A stretch of 20,038 nt of DNA from JACDAN01 sp046729215 (GTDB taxonomy: Bacteria > Actinomycetota > Thermoleophilia > Gaiellales > Gaiellaceae), in assembly GCA_046729215.1 (NCBI GenBank), contig JBKPGE010000266.1, positions 1-20,038 on the forward strand, given 5' to 3'. Positions within the stretch are counted from its first letter, which is position 1. Each line of letters starts with the position of its first letter. The position numbers were made by a program, and so were the translations under genes. The notes below the pieces were generated by a model that was given only the letters and a program-made list of their open reading frames with translations, was not told where the DNA came from and ran no database searches. This document shows, one piece after another, positions 1 through 7,300 of this stretch.

Positions 1-1
1 C

Positions 2-175
2 GCCTGCCCGACCACCGATGTGGCCCTTCGCCACGCGCTCGCTCCACGAATCACTCGCTCTGGCCTCACGCTCGAGGAAGTGACGGAGCGCTGGCGGCCA
101 TGGCGCGCGTTGGCGACAGCGCACCTCTGGGCGGCCGATCGCGCTCGTCCTGCCGAGCTCCGCGATACGGCCTAA
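2..175 (+). CDS. DNA-3-methyladenine glycosylase (AlkA-like), C-terminal fragment
   Basis: This is a partial gene whose start lies left of the window. An open frame runs from base 2 to a TAA at 173-175 and encodes about 57 residues. The tail contains ERWRPWRALATAHLW, which matches the conserved C-terminal helix of HhH-GPD base-excision glycosylases of the AlkA family (ERWrPWRsyAa..LW). It is preceded by a DVALRHAL segment that fits the usual D.alrral stretch. Such enzymes excise alkylated purines from DNA in the cytoplasm. The catalytic Asp and the helix-hairpin-helix are outside the window, so activity cannot be judged. The identification rests on this short motif region. Another HhH-GPD glycosylase subfamily is the main alternative. 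Confidence 0.72.
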   Translation, partial: ACPTTDVALRHALAPRITRSGLTLEEVTERWRPWRALATAHLWAADRARPAELRDTA

Positions 176-196
176 GCCCGTCTACTCTCTGGTTCA

Positions 197-1822
197 GTGA
201 GGTCGGGGTCGATCCACAAAGGTTGGCTGGGTGTGCTTGTTGCCCTGCTCGGACTGATTCTTGCCGCACCGGCCACTGCCGCCCTCACTCAGACGGACGC
301 GCACGGCACTGTGTTGATCGACGGGACCAAGGTGTTCCCGATCGTGCTCGCGAAAGGGCCCGAGCTGGGCAGCACGACGCCGGGAGGCAGGGACGGGCTG
401 GACGAGGTCGTGGACTCGGGGGTCAACATGTTCAAGGTCGGCCCTGCTTCCGATCCGTGGTCGGAAGAGGAGAAAAACGAGGCAGTCCAGTGGAACGAGG
501 AGGCGGCTGAGCGCGGGGCCTACACATGGGTGAACCTGGCGAGGCTCGCTGACGCGACTCCTCAAAAACCGAGCGAGGAAGCGCTGTTGCGCGAGGTGAT
601 TGCTCTCCTGAAGAACGCTCCGGCGTTGGCCATGTGGAAGGGCGTTGATGAGCCGTGGTGGGCTCACTTCCTTCCCGAACAGCTTCAGTACGCCTATTGC
701 GTCGCAACGTCCCGCGGTGTCCCCTCCTGGTGCGTCGATCGGCCTGTGGCCGACTCCGACCATCTGTGGGTGACGATCCAAGCACCACGGGGCTCCGGCA
801 ACGACCTCGCGCCCTACAGCGCCGTTACCGACATCCACGGCGTCGACGACTACCCCGTTGTGTATGGGGCTCCGGATCCCGACCTGCACGAGGTCGGCGA
901 ATGGACGCACACGATCGCGTCGGTGACGCCGAATCAGGCGGTTTGGACGACGCTGCAGGTGTGTGCCAGCGGGAGCTCCGGGGCGGACGGCGACTTCGTG
1001 CTCCCGACCCTGAAGCAGGAGCGGTACATGGTCTACGACGCGATCCTGAACGGCGCGCGAAGCCTCGCCTTCTACGGCGGCAACCTTCCGCGGTGCTGGA
1101 ATGCGACGACCGACACGGAGCACGCCTGGAACTGGACGTTCTGGAACACGGTCCTCAAGCAGCTCGTCCAGGAGATCAATGCCGACAGCCCGATCGCCGC
1201 CGCGCTGGTCGATCCCGGCTCGACGAAGGTGCTCACGAGCAGTGACCCGACGGCGCAGGTGATCAGCCGCGACGGGGCGAACGGCGACCTCTGGGTGATT
1301 GCTGCCAGCAGTGGCGCCGGCCCAAGCCCGGTGACGATCAGCGGTCTCCCGGCAGGACGGACGAGCGCGGCGGTGTACACGGAGGGTCGGTCAGTACCTG
1401 CGACCGACGGCACCTTCACGGACACCTTCGACCGTTGGGACGTTCACGTCTACCGCTTCCCCGCGCCGCCACCGCCCTCGCCCCCGCCACCTGTCAGTCC
1501 TCCGCCGCCGCCCCCCGCTCCGTCGCCGCCGGTGCCGACGAGCTCGGTCCCGTCAACGCGCGATGTGACCGCTCCCGGCACGAAGATCACCGCCGCGCCG
1601 TCCCCGCGGACCAAGCTCAGGCGGGCAAGGTTCCGGTTCGTTTCGACCGAGGCGGGCTCCGTCTTCCAGTGCAAGCTCGACCGAGCGCCATGGCGATCGT
1701 GCCGCTCTCCGAAGCTGTTCTTGCGCATTCGCAAGGGAGTACACGTTTTCCGGGTCCGTGCCCGCGACGCTGCCGGAAGCACCGACCCGACGCCGGCCGC
1801 GCGCTCCTGGCGAGTCAGTTAG
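197..1822 (+). CDS. Secreted TIM-barrel glycoside hydrolase-like protein with Pro-rich linker and C-terminal Ig-like domain
   Basis: The product has 541 residues from a GTG start. An N-terminal signal peptide spans about residues 1-29: a basic n-region, a Leu/Val/Ala core, and a cleavage-like APATAA site. Residues 35-330 resemble a glycoside-hydrolase-type TIM barrel of the GH42/GH5-like sort, with MWKGVDEPWW around 147-155 (candidate acid/base Glu152) and DIHGVDDYP further on. A smaller beta domain spans about 345-418. An almost pure Pro/Ser linker follows at about 421-448. The last 85 or so residues form an Ig-like module with one Cys pair (QCKLD, RSCRS), a module type common at the ends of secreted actinobacterial proteins. 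The role is probably extracellular glycan hydrolysis or binding, but the substrate is unknown. No good Shine-Dalgarno precedes the GTG. It converges on the next gene with 4 nt of overlap at the stops. Confidence 0.7.
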   Translation: MRSGSIHKGWLGVLVALLGLILAAPATAALTQTDAHGTVLIDGTKVFPIVLAKGPELGSTTPGGRDGLDEVVDSGVNMFKVGPASDPWSEEEKNEAVQWNEEAAERGAYTWVNLARLADATPQKPSEEALLREVIALLKNAPALAMWKGVDEPWWAHFLPEQLQYAYCVATSRGVPSWCVDRPVADSDHLWVTIQAPRGSGNDLAPYSAVTDIHGVDDYPVVYGAPDPDLHEVGEWTHTIASVTPNQAVWTTLQVCASGSSGADGDFVLPTLKQERYMVYDAILNGARSLAFYGGNLPRCWNATTDTEHAWNWTFWNTVLKQLVQEINADSPIAAALVDPGSTKVLTSSDPTAQVISRDGANGDLWVIAASSGAGPSPVTISGLPAGRTSAAVYTEGRSVPATDGTFTDTFDRWDVHVYRFPAPPPPSPPPPVSPPPPPPAPSPPVPTSSVPSTRDVTAPGTKITAAPSPRTKLRRARFRFVSTEAGSVFQCKLDRAPWRSCRSPKLFLRIRKGVHVFRVRARDAAGSTDPTPAARSWRVS

Positions 1823-2715
1823 CCGCTTCGCTGCCAGTCGGGAGCTGCTTCGTTGATCCCGTTCGTGGCCGTTATCTGCCTGGCGGCGGAGCCATTGCGA
1901 CGCATGACGAAGAGCTCCTGATCGGCATCGTCCGGGATCCAGGCAAAGGCGATGAAGCGACCGTCCGGCGATACGGCCGGGTCCCCGCCATGTGGGTGCA
2001 GGCGTCGCAAGCCTGTGCCGTTAGCGTGCACGCTGAAGATTCCGCGGCCGCGCGCGGACTTCGCGCCTCGAGCGAAGACGATGAGCCCGTCCGGCGTCCA
2101 GGTGGGCGAGGTCTCGGTCAGCGGATAACCCGGCAGCAGTCGCCGCTCGCCCGAGCCGTCCGCCTGCATGCGGACGAGCTTCCAGTAACCGAGCTGACAA
2201 CTGAAGACGATCCAGCGGCCGTTCGGCGACCAGGCGGGTGTCTCGCAATCCTCAGCCTGTTGTGAGAGGCGGCGCTGACGGCTGCCGTCGGCGCGCATCG
2301 AATAGATCTGGAACAGGCCGGTCCGCGCGCTCGAGAAGGCGATCCGTCGTCCGTCCGGCGACCATGTCGGGTGCCGGTCAGAGAGGTGGTTGTTCGTCAG
2401 CTGCCGGAGTTGGGAACCGTCGGCAGCGACGACGAAGATCTCAGGGTCGTGGTCGCCGACCGCGAGCGCCGAGAGCGCGATCCGCCGGCCATTCGGAGAC
2501 CAGGCCGCCCCCTGGACATCGACGATGCCGGCCGGCGTGATGTCGTGCGCACCGCTCCCGTCCGGCGCGGAGACGAAGAGCCGGTAATTCGGCGGCTCGT
2601 TGCCGCCGAGCGGCCGAAGGTAGAGAAGCTGGCCGTTGCGCGCTGCAGGCGCGGCACCGGCGGCGACCGCGAGAACGAGGGCCAGGAGAGCGCCGTGAAC
2701 GGCCCGACGGAGCAT
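1819..2715 (-). CDS. Secreted PD40/TolB-like beta-propeller protein
   Basis: The product has 298 residues from an ATG. A signal peptide covers about residues 1-25 (MLRRAVHG then an Ala/Leu/Val core ending AAPAA). The rest consists of repeats of about 40-45 residues carrying the PD40 signature. WSPNGRRIAL, WSPDGRRIAF, WSPNGRWIVF, WTPDGLIVFA and VSPDGRFIAF mark at least five blades, each separated by an ADGS-type turn. This is a TolB-C-like propeller without the TolB N-terminal domain, so it should not be called a Tol-Pal component. A binding or scaffold role outside the membrane is inferred and the ligand is unknown. It lies 42 nt downstream of the cupin gene on the same strand and may be co-transcribed with it. 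Confidence 0.82.
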   Translation of the reverse strand: MLRRAVHGALLALVLAVAAGAAPAARNGQLLYLRPLGGNEPPNYRLFVSAPDGSGAHDITPAGIVDVQGAAWSPNGRRIALSALAVGDHDPEIFVVAADGSQLRQLTNNHLSDRHPTWSPDGRRIAFSSARTGLFQIYSMRADGSRQRRLSQQAEDCETPAWSPNGRWIVFSCQLGYWKLVRMQADGSGERRLLPGYPLTETSPTWTPDGLIVFARGAKSARGRGIFSVHANGTGLRRLHPHGGDPAVSPDGRFIAFAWIPDDADQELFVMRRNGSAARQITATNGINEAAPDWQRSG

Positions 2716-2757
2716 GGCCGCACTATTCCCGACCCTTCAGGCGCCGAAGCATCTTGC

Positions 2758-3156
2758 CTAGCCCGGAAAGTCACGCGGGATAGGCATGGCCGGAACGGAG
2801 TGCGGCTGCGATTGCTCTGGGCTTCGGTGTAGATGGCCGAGGGGCGCGTCCTCGCGGCCGGGCTCGTAGAGCCAGAACAACTCGAAATCCTCGTCTCCGT
2901 ACACCTCGAGAATGTCGTGCTCCGCTCCCGCCTTGATGCACACGATGTCGCGGCCCTTGACGTACTGCTGGTTTCCGGCGTTCAGGATTTTCGCCTTGCC
3001 CCGGCACACCAGGTAGAGCTCGTTGTGGTCGTGGTAGTGACAGTCGTGTTCTCCTCCTTCCTTCGGTATGCGGAAGAACCCGCCGGACGGCGTCTGACAC
3101 CAGTCCGGCTTGGTCTTCGGTCCCAGAGCCGTTTCACCCGCGTGAATCACCGTCAT
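2758..3156 (-). CDS. Small single-domain cupin protein
   Basis: The product has 132 residues if started at the ATG at 3156. That ATG has an AAGGGAG Shine-Dalgarno 11 nt upstream. An in-frame ATG at 3192 adds 12 residues but has no ribosome site. Cupin motif 1 is clear: EHDCHYHDHNELYLVCRGKA gives the HxH pair, the Glu and the closing Gly expected of metal ligands. Motif 2 is VKGRDIVCIKAGAEHDI with its single His. It is a one-barrel cytoplasmic cupin and probably binds a metal. The reaction cannot be read from sequence; sugar isomerase-like, dioxygenase and sensor roles all occur in the family. It is divergent from the haem peroxidase gene across a short spacer (3157-3276) that must hold both promoters. 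Confidence 0.8.
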   Translation of the reverse strand: MTVIHAGETALGPKTKPDWCQTPSGGFFRIPKEGGEHDCHYHDHNELYLVCRGKAKILNAGNQQYVKGRDIVCIKAGAEHDILEVYGDEDFELFWLYEPGREDAPLGHLHRSPEQSQPHSVPAMPIPRDFPG

Positions 3157-3276
3157 GGTCCGCTCGTCTCCCTTCTTGATCCAGACAATCATGTCGGCAT
3201 TGTCGGCTCATGCCGAGCGGAGTAGGTTTGCGCCTTCGTGACGGCGCTGAAATCGGGTGCGGCAGAAGGAAGTCAG

Positions 3277-4875
3277 GTGACCGAGCAGGATCGCAGCCCT
3301 CTGCCCGCTCGCTATAGTCGGCGCGGATTCCTGGCGAGAGCCGGTGCCGGCGCGGGCGCCCTCGCACTCGGCGGCAGCGCTTCGGCTGCATTGGTGCGCT
3401 CGTTCGTGGGGCCGGCTGCGCGGAGCCGGTTCGTCTCCACGGATGGGCAGCACTTCGGGCGGCTGTTCCCGGACCTCCCGCCGTTCGCTCCGGCCAGTGA
3501 AGGGGTCAAGAAATCGCTGCGGTCGCTGGGGGCGCAAGGCGGTCCTCTGGATGCTCAGGACAAGCTGAGCGCGGGTCCGACCCAGCTCATCGTCGACCCG
3601 AGCCTGAGCGCGAACAATGCGGACAATCCGACCCACACGGCGGGGACGACGTTCGTCGGCCAGTTCATCGACCACGACGTCACCTTCGACACGGGCTCGC
3701 CCCTCGGGACTCCGACGGACCCCTTGAGCTCGCCGAACGGACGGACGCCGGCTCTCGATCTCGACTCGCTCTACGGAAGCGGCCCGTCAGGGAGCCCGAT
3801 GCTCTACGACATGACGAACGATCCGGCCAAGATGCTGATCGGGTCCGGCGGGCTCTTCGAGGACTTGCCCCGCCTGCCGGACAGCACCGCGATCATCGCC
3901 GACCCGCGCAACGACGAGCACCTGATCATCGCCGGGCTGCAATGTGCCTTCATCCTCTTCCACAACCGCGCGGTCGACGAAGTGCGCGCCAATGGCGCGA
4001 TGACGTGGCAGGAGGCCTTCGCGGAGGCGCGGCGGCTGACCACCTGGCACTACCACTGGCTCGTCCTACACGAGTTCCTGCCGTTGTTCGTCGGCCAGGC
4101 GATGGTCGATGACGTTGTTCAGAACGGCCGACAGTTTTTCACCGTCGGGCCGGGCGAGGCGTTCATGCCCGTCGAGTTCCAGGGCGCCTGCTACCGCTTC
4201 GGGCACAGCATGGTTCGGCCGTCATACCGCGCGAACCTTCAGGGCGACAACGGCAACCCGTTCTTCGGGTTCATCTTCGACCCGGCCCAGAACGCCTCCA
4301 CCGGCGACCCCAACGACCTGCGTGGCGGCTTCTGCGCCGGCCGCCGGTTCGTCGGCTGGCAGACGTTCTTCGACTTCGGCATCGACACGCACACCGGGAA
4401 GGCCGAGGTCAGGCGCAACAAGCTGATCGACACGCACATCTCGACACCGCTCTTCACGCTGCCGCTGGGGGCGATAGCGAGCGGGGACGAGCCAACGGTG
4501 CTCCCGCAGCGGAACCTCCTCCGGCACCTCACCTGGAGCATGCCTTCGGGGCAAGCAATCGCAGAGGCGATGGGCGTCACGCTGATCGGCAAGCACGACC
4601 TGCGGGAGCTGAAGCCGTACGGCTTCGACAAGAGCACGCCGCTCTGGTACTACGCGCTCAAGGAGGCCCAGCTGCTCGCCGACGGTCTCCACCTTGGGCC
4701 CGTGGCCGGCCGGATCGTGGCCGAGGTGCTCATCGGGTTGCTCCAGACAGACGCGGGCTCCTACCTCCGCGCGCAGCCGAGCTGGCAGCCGACGCTGCAG
4801 AAACCCGGCGCAGGATTCCGGATGACGGATTTCCTCGCCTACGCCGGAGTCGACCCCACGAGCCGCGGTCAGTAA
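3277..4875 (+). CDS. Tat-exported animal-type haem peroxidase family protein
   Basis: The GTG at 3277 is preferred because AAGGA sits 6 nt upstream. An in-frame GTG at 3238 has no ribosome site and would add 13 residues. The product (532 aa) begins with a Tat signal: SRRGFLARAGAGAGALALGG. Residues of the cyclooxygenase/myeloperoxidase superfamily can be placed as follows: GQFIDHD with distal His133 flanked by the haem-linking and calcium-type Asp residues; DPRNDEH, where Arg211 and Glu214 fit the catalytic Arg and haem-linked Glu; LFHNRAVDEV; and RFGHSMVRP with proximal His310. It should use H2O2 to oxidise an organic or halide substrate outside the cytoplasm, substrate unknown. Length is usual for bacterial members. 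Its TAA lies inside a HEAT-repeat frame that continues downstream (see next entry). Confidence 0.87.
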   Translation: MTEQDRSPLPARYSRRGFLARAGAGAGALALGGSASAALVRSFVGPAARSRFVSTDGQHFGRLFPDLPPFAPASEGVKKSLRSLGAQGGPLDAQDKLSAGPTQLIVDPSLSANNADNPTHTAGTTFVGQFIDHDVTFDTGSPLGTPTDPLSSPNGRTPALDLDSLYGSGPSGSPMLYDMTNDPAKMLIGSGGLFEDLPRLPDSTAIIADPRNDEHLIIAGLQCAFILFHNRAVDEVRANGAMTWQEAFAEARRLTTWHYHWLVLHEFLPLFVGQAMVDDVVQNGRQFFTVGPGEAFMPVEFQGACYRFGHSMVRPSYRANLQGDNGNPFFGFIFDPAQNASTGDPNDLRGGFCAGRRFVGWQTFFDFGIDTHTGKAEVRRNKLIDTHISTPLFTLPLGAIASGDEPTVLPQRNLLRHLTWSMPSGQAIAEAMGVTLIGKHDLRELKPYGFDKSTPLWYYALKEAQLLADGLHLGPVAGRIVAEVLIGLLQTDAGSYLRAQPSWQPTLQKPGAGFRMTDFLAYAGVDPTSRGQ

Positions 4876-4948
4876 AGAGTCCCTCATCGCTGCCCTGCAG
4901 AGCGCCGACCCGCGGGAGCGAGAGCGCGCGGCGAACAAGCTCATCGCC

Positions 4949-5458
4949 GTGCTCGACGCGCGCGCGGAGGAGCCGCTTCTCGAGGCTCTCGACGACCCCG
5001 CGGCGGGCGTGCGCGGGCAGGCGGCGCTGGCAATCGGCTCGCTGAAGTCGCAGCGGGCTGTCCCGCGGCTGTTCGAGCTGACCCAGGATTCGAATTGGTT
5101 CGTGCGCGTGGCTGCGTTGAACGGACTGGGCTACATCGATCCCGCGCTTCCGGCTGAGCCGGCTTTGGGCGCGCTAGCGGACGACGAGCCGCTCGTGCGC
5201 CAGGCCGCAGCGCTCAACATGGGCGGCTCCAAGGATCCGGCTGCCGTCGACATGCTGATGGAGGCGCTTGCGCACGACTCGGATTGGGCCGTTCGCGAGG
5301 CAGCCGCCGATGCGCTGGGCGAGATCGGCGACCCGAGGGCCGCCGACTCGCTCCAGCGCGCGGCGCGGCTCTGGCGCGTGGTGGTCAGCTGGCGCGTCGT
5401 CCGAGCGGCTCGACGCGCGCTTCGGCGTATCGAGACCGCGAGCTCCGCCAGGATTTAG
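4949..5458 (+). CDS. HEAT-repeat protein, start uncertain
   Basis: The product has 169 residues from a GTG and is made of HEAT-type helical repeats: EPLLEALDDPAAGVRGQAA, VPRLFELTQDSNWFVRVAA, LGALADDEPLVRQAA, LMEALAHDSDWAVREAAAD. A basic helix follows at the end. Repeat proteins of this kind mediate protein-protein contact or resemble phycobilin lyase-type HEAT proteins; no enzyme motif is seen. The frame stays open back to 4826, and the stretch from about 4877 (ESLIAALQSADPRERERAA) reads as a genuine HEAT helix pair. No ATG, GTG or TTG lies between there and 4949. Either the annotated start truncates the first repeat, or the protein begins at a rare codon or by a +1 shift from the peroxidase gene. 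It converges on the next gene with a 5-nt gap. Confidence 0.72.
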   Translation: MLDARAEEPLLEALDDPAAGVRGQAALAIGSLKSQRAVPRLFELTQDSNWFVRVAALNGLGYIDPALPAEPALGALADDEPLVRQAAALNMGGSKDPAAVDMLMEALAHDSDWAVREAAADALGEIGDPRAADSLQRAARLWRVVVSWRVVRAARRALRRIETASSARI

Positions 5459-5463
5459 AGCTC

Positions 5464-7170
5464 TTACCTGGCCACCACGGTCGTCGGCTCTACGGCTTTG
5501 TTGTCGGTCCGGTCGGCGTCTGGCTCGTTCGCTCGTACGACCGCGGTGTTCGCGACCGTTCCCTCGCGGGAGGGGCTGACGACGACCGTGACGGTTGCGC
5601 TTTGGCCCGTACCGAGACCGCCAAGGTCGCAGGTGAGCACGCTGTCCCGCTGGGTCTTCCCGGTGCGAACGCATGTGCCCTGGCTCGGCGTCGCCGAGAC
5701 GAAGAGTGCGTCCGGGAGCGTGTCGACGAGCGTGACACCGGTCGCCGCCGCGGGCCCGTCGTTTCGCACGATGACCGTGTAGGTGACCTGGCCGCGGGCC
5801 GGGACCGGGTCCGGCGAATCGGACTGCGCGACGCTGAGGTCGGCCTGCGGCCGTGCGTCCCGGACGAAGACGTCATAGGCGAAGAAGGACTGGCTCTCCG
5901 GCACGAACGTCGAGGAGCGCGACGCGAACGCGACCACTAGTCCATCCGGCGTCAGGGCGGGGTCGATGCTGTCGAGATCGCCCTCGGCCCCGTCGCTAGC
6001 GACACTGGCGAGCCGCGTCGTGCCCGCCATCCGGTCGCGCACGTAGACGTTCTCACGGAAGTTCGTCGGTCCGCCCAGATTGGTCGAACGCGACACGAAG
6101 GTCACGAAGCGACCGTCGTCGCTGACGTCGCCGGCGAAGTTGCTGTCGTCGCCTTGCTGGCCGGCGTCGTTCACTCCGACGAGCACTTCGTCGCCGGTCT
6201 GGCGGTCGACCAGCCAGGCGTCCTCGAAGAAGCCGTTCGTGTCGGGCGTGATGAACGTGATGTCTTGAGTGGTGAACGTGAGGTAGCGGCCGTCGCCGCT
6301 GATCCCGCCGGCGGTACCGTGGTTGAGGACCTGCGACGAGGGCCGGTCGCTCGTGATCGCCGTCATCGTCTGCGTCTGCCGATCGAAGAGGTAGGCGTCG
6401 ACGTCTTGGTTGTCCGGGTCGCCGGCAACGAGGTTGGACGCGAACGAGCTGAAGTAGACGAAGCGACCCTCGGCGCTGAGGCGCGGGGCGAAGAGCGACT
6501 GGCTGTTGGCATCGGAGCCGTCGGGCGCCTCGCTGATCCGCTCGGTGACCCCGGTCTGACGGTCGTGGACGAAGACGTCGGCTGTGAAGTTGTTGTCCGG
6601 GACGATGTTGTCTGCGTTGGACAGGAAGGCGACGAAGCGCCCGTCCCGGCTGATGTCGGGCTCGGTGCCGCCCGCATTCGCCTCCGCGCCGCCAGTGGCG
6701 ACGCTGACCCGCGTCGTCTGACCCGTGAGGCGATCGCGGACGAAGACATCGGCCGTGTTGTTCCGGTCGCCGCGAACGAGGTTCGTCGCCTCTGACGAGA
6801 ACGCGACAAAGCGGCCGTCGCCGCTGATGCTCGGTCCACCCATCAGGTTGAGCAGTCCGCTGGGACCGTCGCCCTGACGGCCGCTCGACGAGACGCTGAC
6901 TCGCTCGGTCGTTTCGAGCAGCCGGTCGCGGACGAAGACGTCCGGAGCGGTGTTCGTGTCGCCGGAAACGAGATTCTCGGCGAGCGAGACGAAGGCGACG
7001 AAGCGGCCGTCGGCGCTGATCGACGGCGACTGGCTGTCCTGGTCGCCCTGGATTCCGGTGCTGCTGACACTGATGAGCTCCGTGAACCCCGGCGCCGGCA
7101 GGGCGGCTGCTGTGCCGGAGAGAACGAGAACGCCCGCGATCGCGAGCGCCAAGAGTCTGATCGAACGCAT
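5464..7170 (-). CDS. Secreted PD40/TolB-like beta-propeller with C-terminal DUF11 domain
   Basis: The ATG at 7170 is chosen because AAGGAGGAG precedes it. An upstream in-frame start at 7227 lacks this and would bury the signal peptide. The product has 568 residues. A signal peptide covers about 1-25 (MRSIRLLALAIAGVLVL..). About seven propeller repeats of 55-60 residues follow, each with ISxDGRFVAFxS, an N-x-V-x-G-D turn, DVFVRDR and a T-x-R-x-S strand. The final 120 or so residues are a DUF11 module (DLSVAQSDSP, VTYTVIVRNDGPAAATGVTLVDTLP), the repeat of large bacterial surface proteins. No sortase motif or C-terminal TM helix is visible, so it is probably released or loosely attached. It is divergent from the SBBP pseudogene. 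Confidence 0.85.
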   Translation of the reverse strand: MRSIRLLALAIAGVLVLSGTAAALPAPGFTELISVSSTGIQGDQDSQSPSISADGRFVAFVSLAENLVSGDTNTAPDVFVRDRLLETTERVSVSSSGRQGDGPSGLLNLMGGPSISGDGRFVAFSSEATNLVRGDRNNTADVFVRDRLTGQTTRVSVATGGAEANAGGTEPDISRDGRFVAFLSNADNIVPDNNFTADVFVHDRQTGVTERISEAPDGSDANSQSLFAPRLSAEGRFVYFSSFASNLVAGDPDNQDVDAYLFDRQTQTMTAITSDRPSSQVLNHGTAGGISGDGRYLTFTTQDITFITPDTNGFFEDAWLVDRQTGDEVLVGVNDAGQQGDDSNFAGDVSDDGRFVTFVSRSTNLGGPTNFRENVYVRDRMAGTTRLASVASDGAEGDLDSIDPALTPDGLVVAFASRSSTFVPESQSFFAYDVFVRDARPQADLSVAQSDSPDPVPARGQVTYTVIVRNDGPAAATGVTLVDTLPDALFVSATPSQGTCVRTGKTQRDSVLTCDLGGLGTGQSATVTVVVSPSREGTVANTAVVRANEPDADRTDNKAVEPTTVVAR

Positions 7171-7226
7171 GTGAACCCCTCTCCTCCTTGACGGCAAAGT
7201 CGAAAGGGCGGTACGTCGGCGGCTCA

Positions 7227-7248
7227 CAGACGGATTGCAAACCGTCTG
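7227..7248. promoter_or_regulatory. Hairpin 1 in divergent spacer (7-bp perfect stem)
   Basis: CAGACGG (7227-7233) and CCGTCTG (7242-7248) form a perfect 7-bp stem around an 8-nt loop ATTGCAAA. It lies between the divergent starts at 7170 and 7301. It could act as a 5' leader structure for the DUF11 propeller gene or as a protein-binding palindrome. No U-tract follows on either strand, so an intrinsic terminator is unlikely. Confidence 0.4.
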
Positions 7249-7252
7249 CCCG

Positions 7253-7277
7253 CCCTCGCTGTAGGTGTGGGCGAGGG
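7253..7277. promoter_or_regulatory. Hairpin 2 in divergent spacer (7-bp perfect stem)
   Basis: CCCTCGC (7253-7259) and GCGAGGG (7271-7277) pair perfectly across an 11-nt loop, 4 nt after the preceding hairpin. The run that follows, GGGACTCGAAC, looks superficially like a tRNA T-arm read in reverse, but no cloverleaf can be built. The function is unknown. Two tandem stems in a 130-bp divergent spacer suggest regulation or a relic of an element. Confidence 0.35.
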
Positions 7278-7300
7278 ACTCGAACGATCAGGGGTTGACG

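Noticed and set aside
1459..1545. C-rich CCGCC repeat run, considered as a DNA repeat element
   Set aside because: It encodes the Pro/Ser linker of the secreted hydrolase in frame, which explains the low complexity.
4870..4880. Programmed +1 frameshift like that of prfB at the peroxidase stop
   Set aside because: CAG-TAA-A offers poor re-pairing and no upstream Shine-Dalgarno-like stimulator is evident. It is kept only as one option in the HEAT finding.
4222..4944. Minus-strand open frame opposite the haem peroxidase
   Set aside because: The peroxidase on the plus strand has all catalytic motifs; the antisense product is compositionally biased and unrecognisable.
7215..7295. Possible tRNA or tRNA remnant (GGGACTCGAAC and a TTGCAA loop)
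   Set aside because: The arms occur in the wrong order for a tRNA on the minus strand. On the plus strand no 7-nt anticodon loop or T-stem pairs correctly, so no cloverleaf can be formed.
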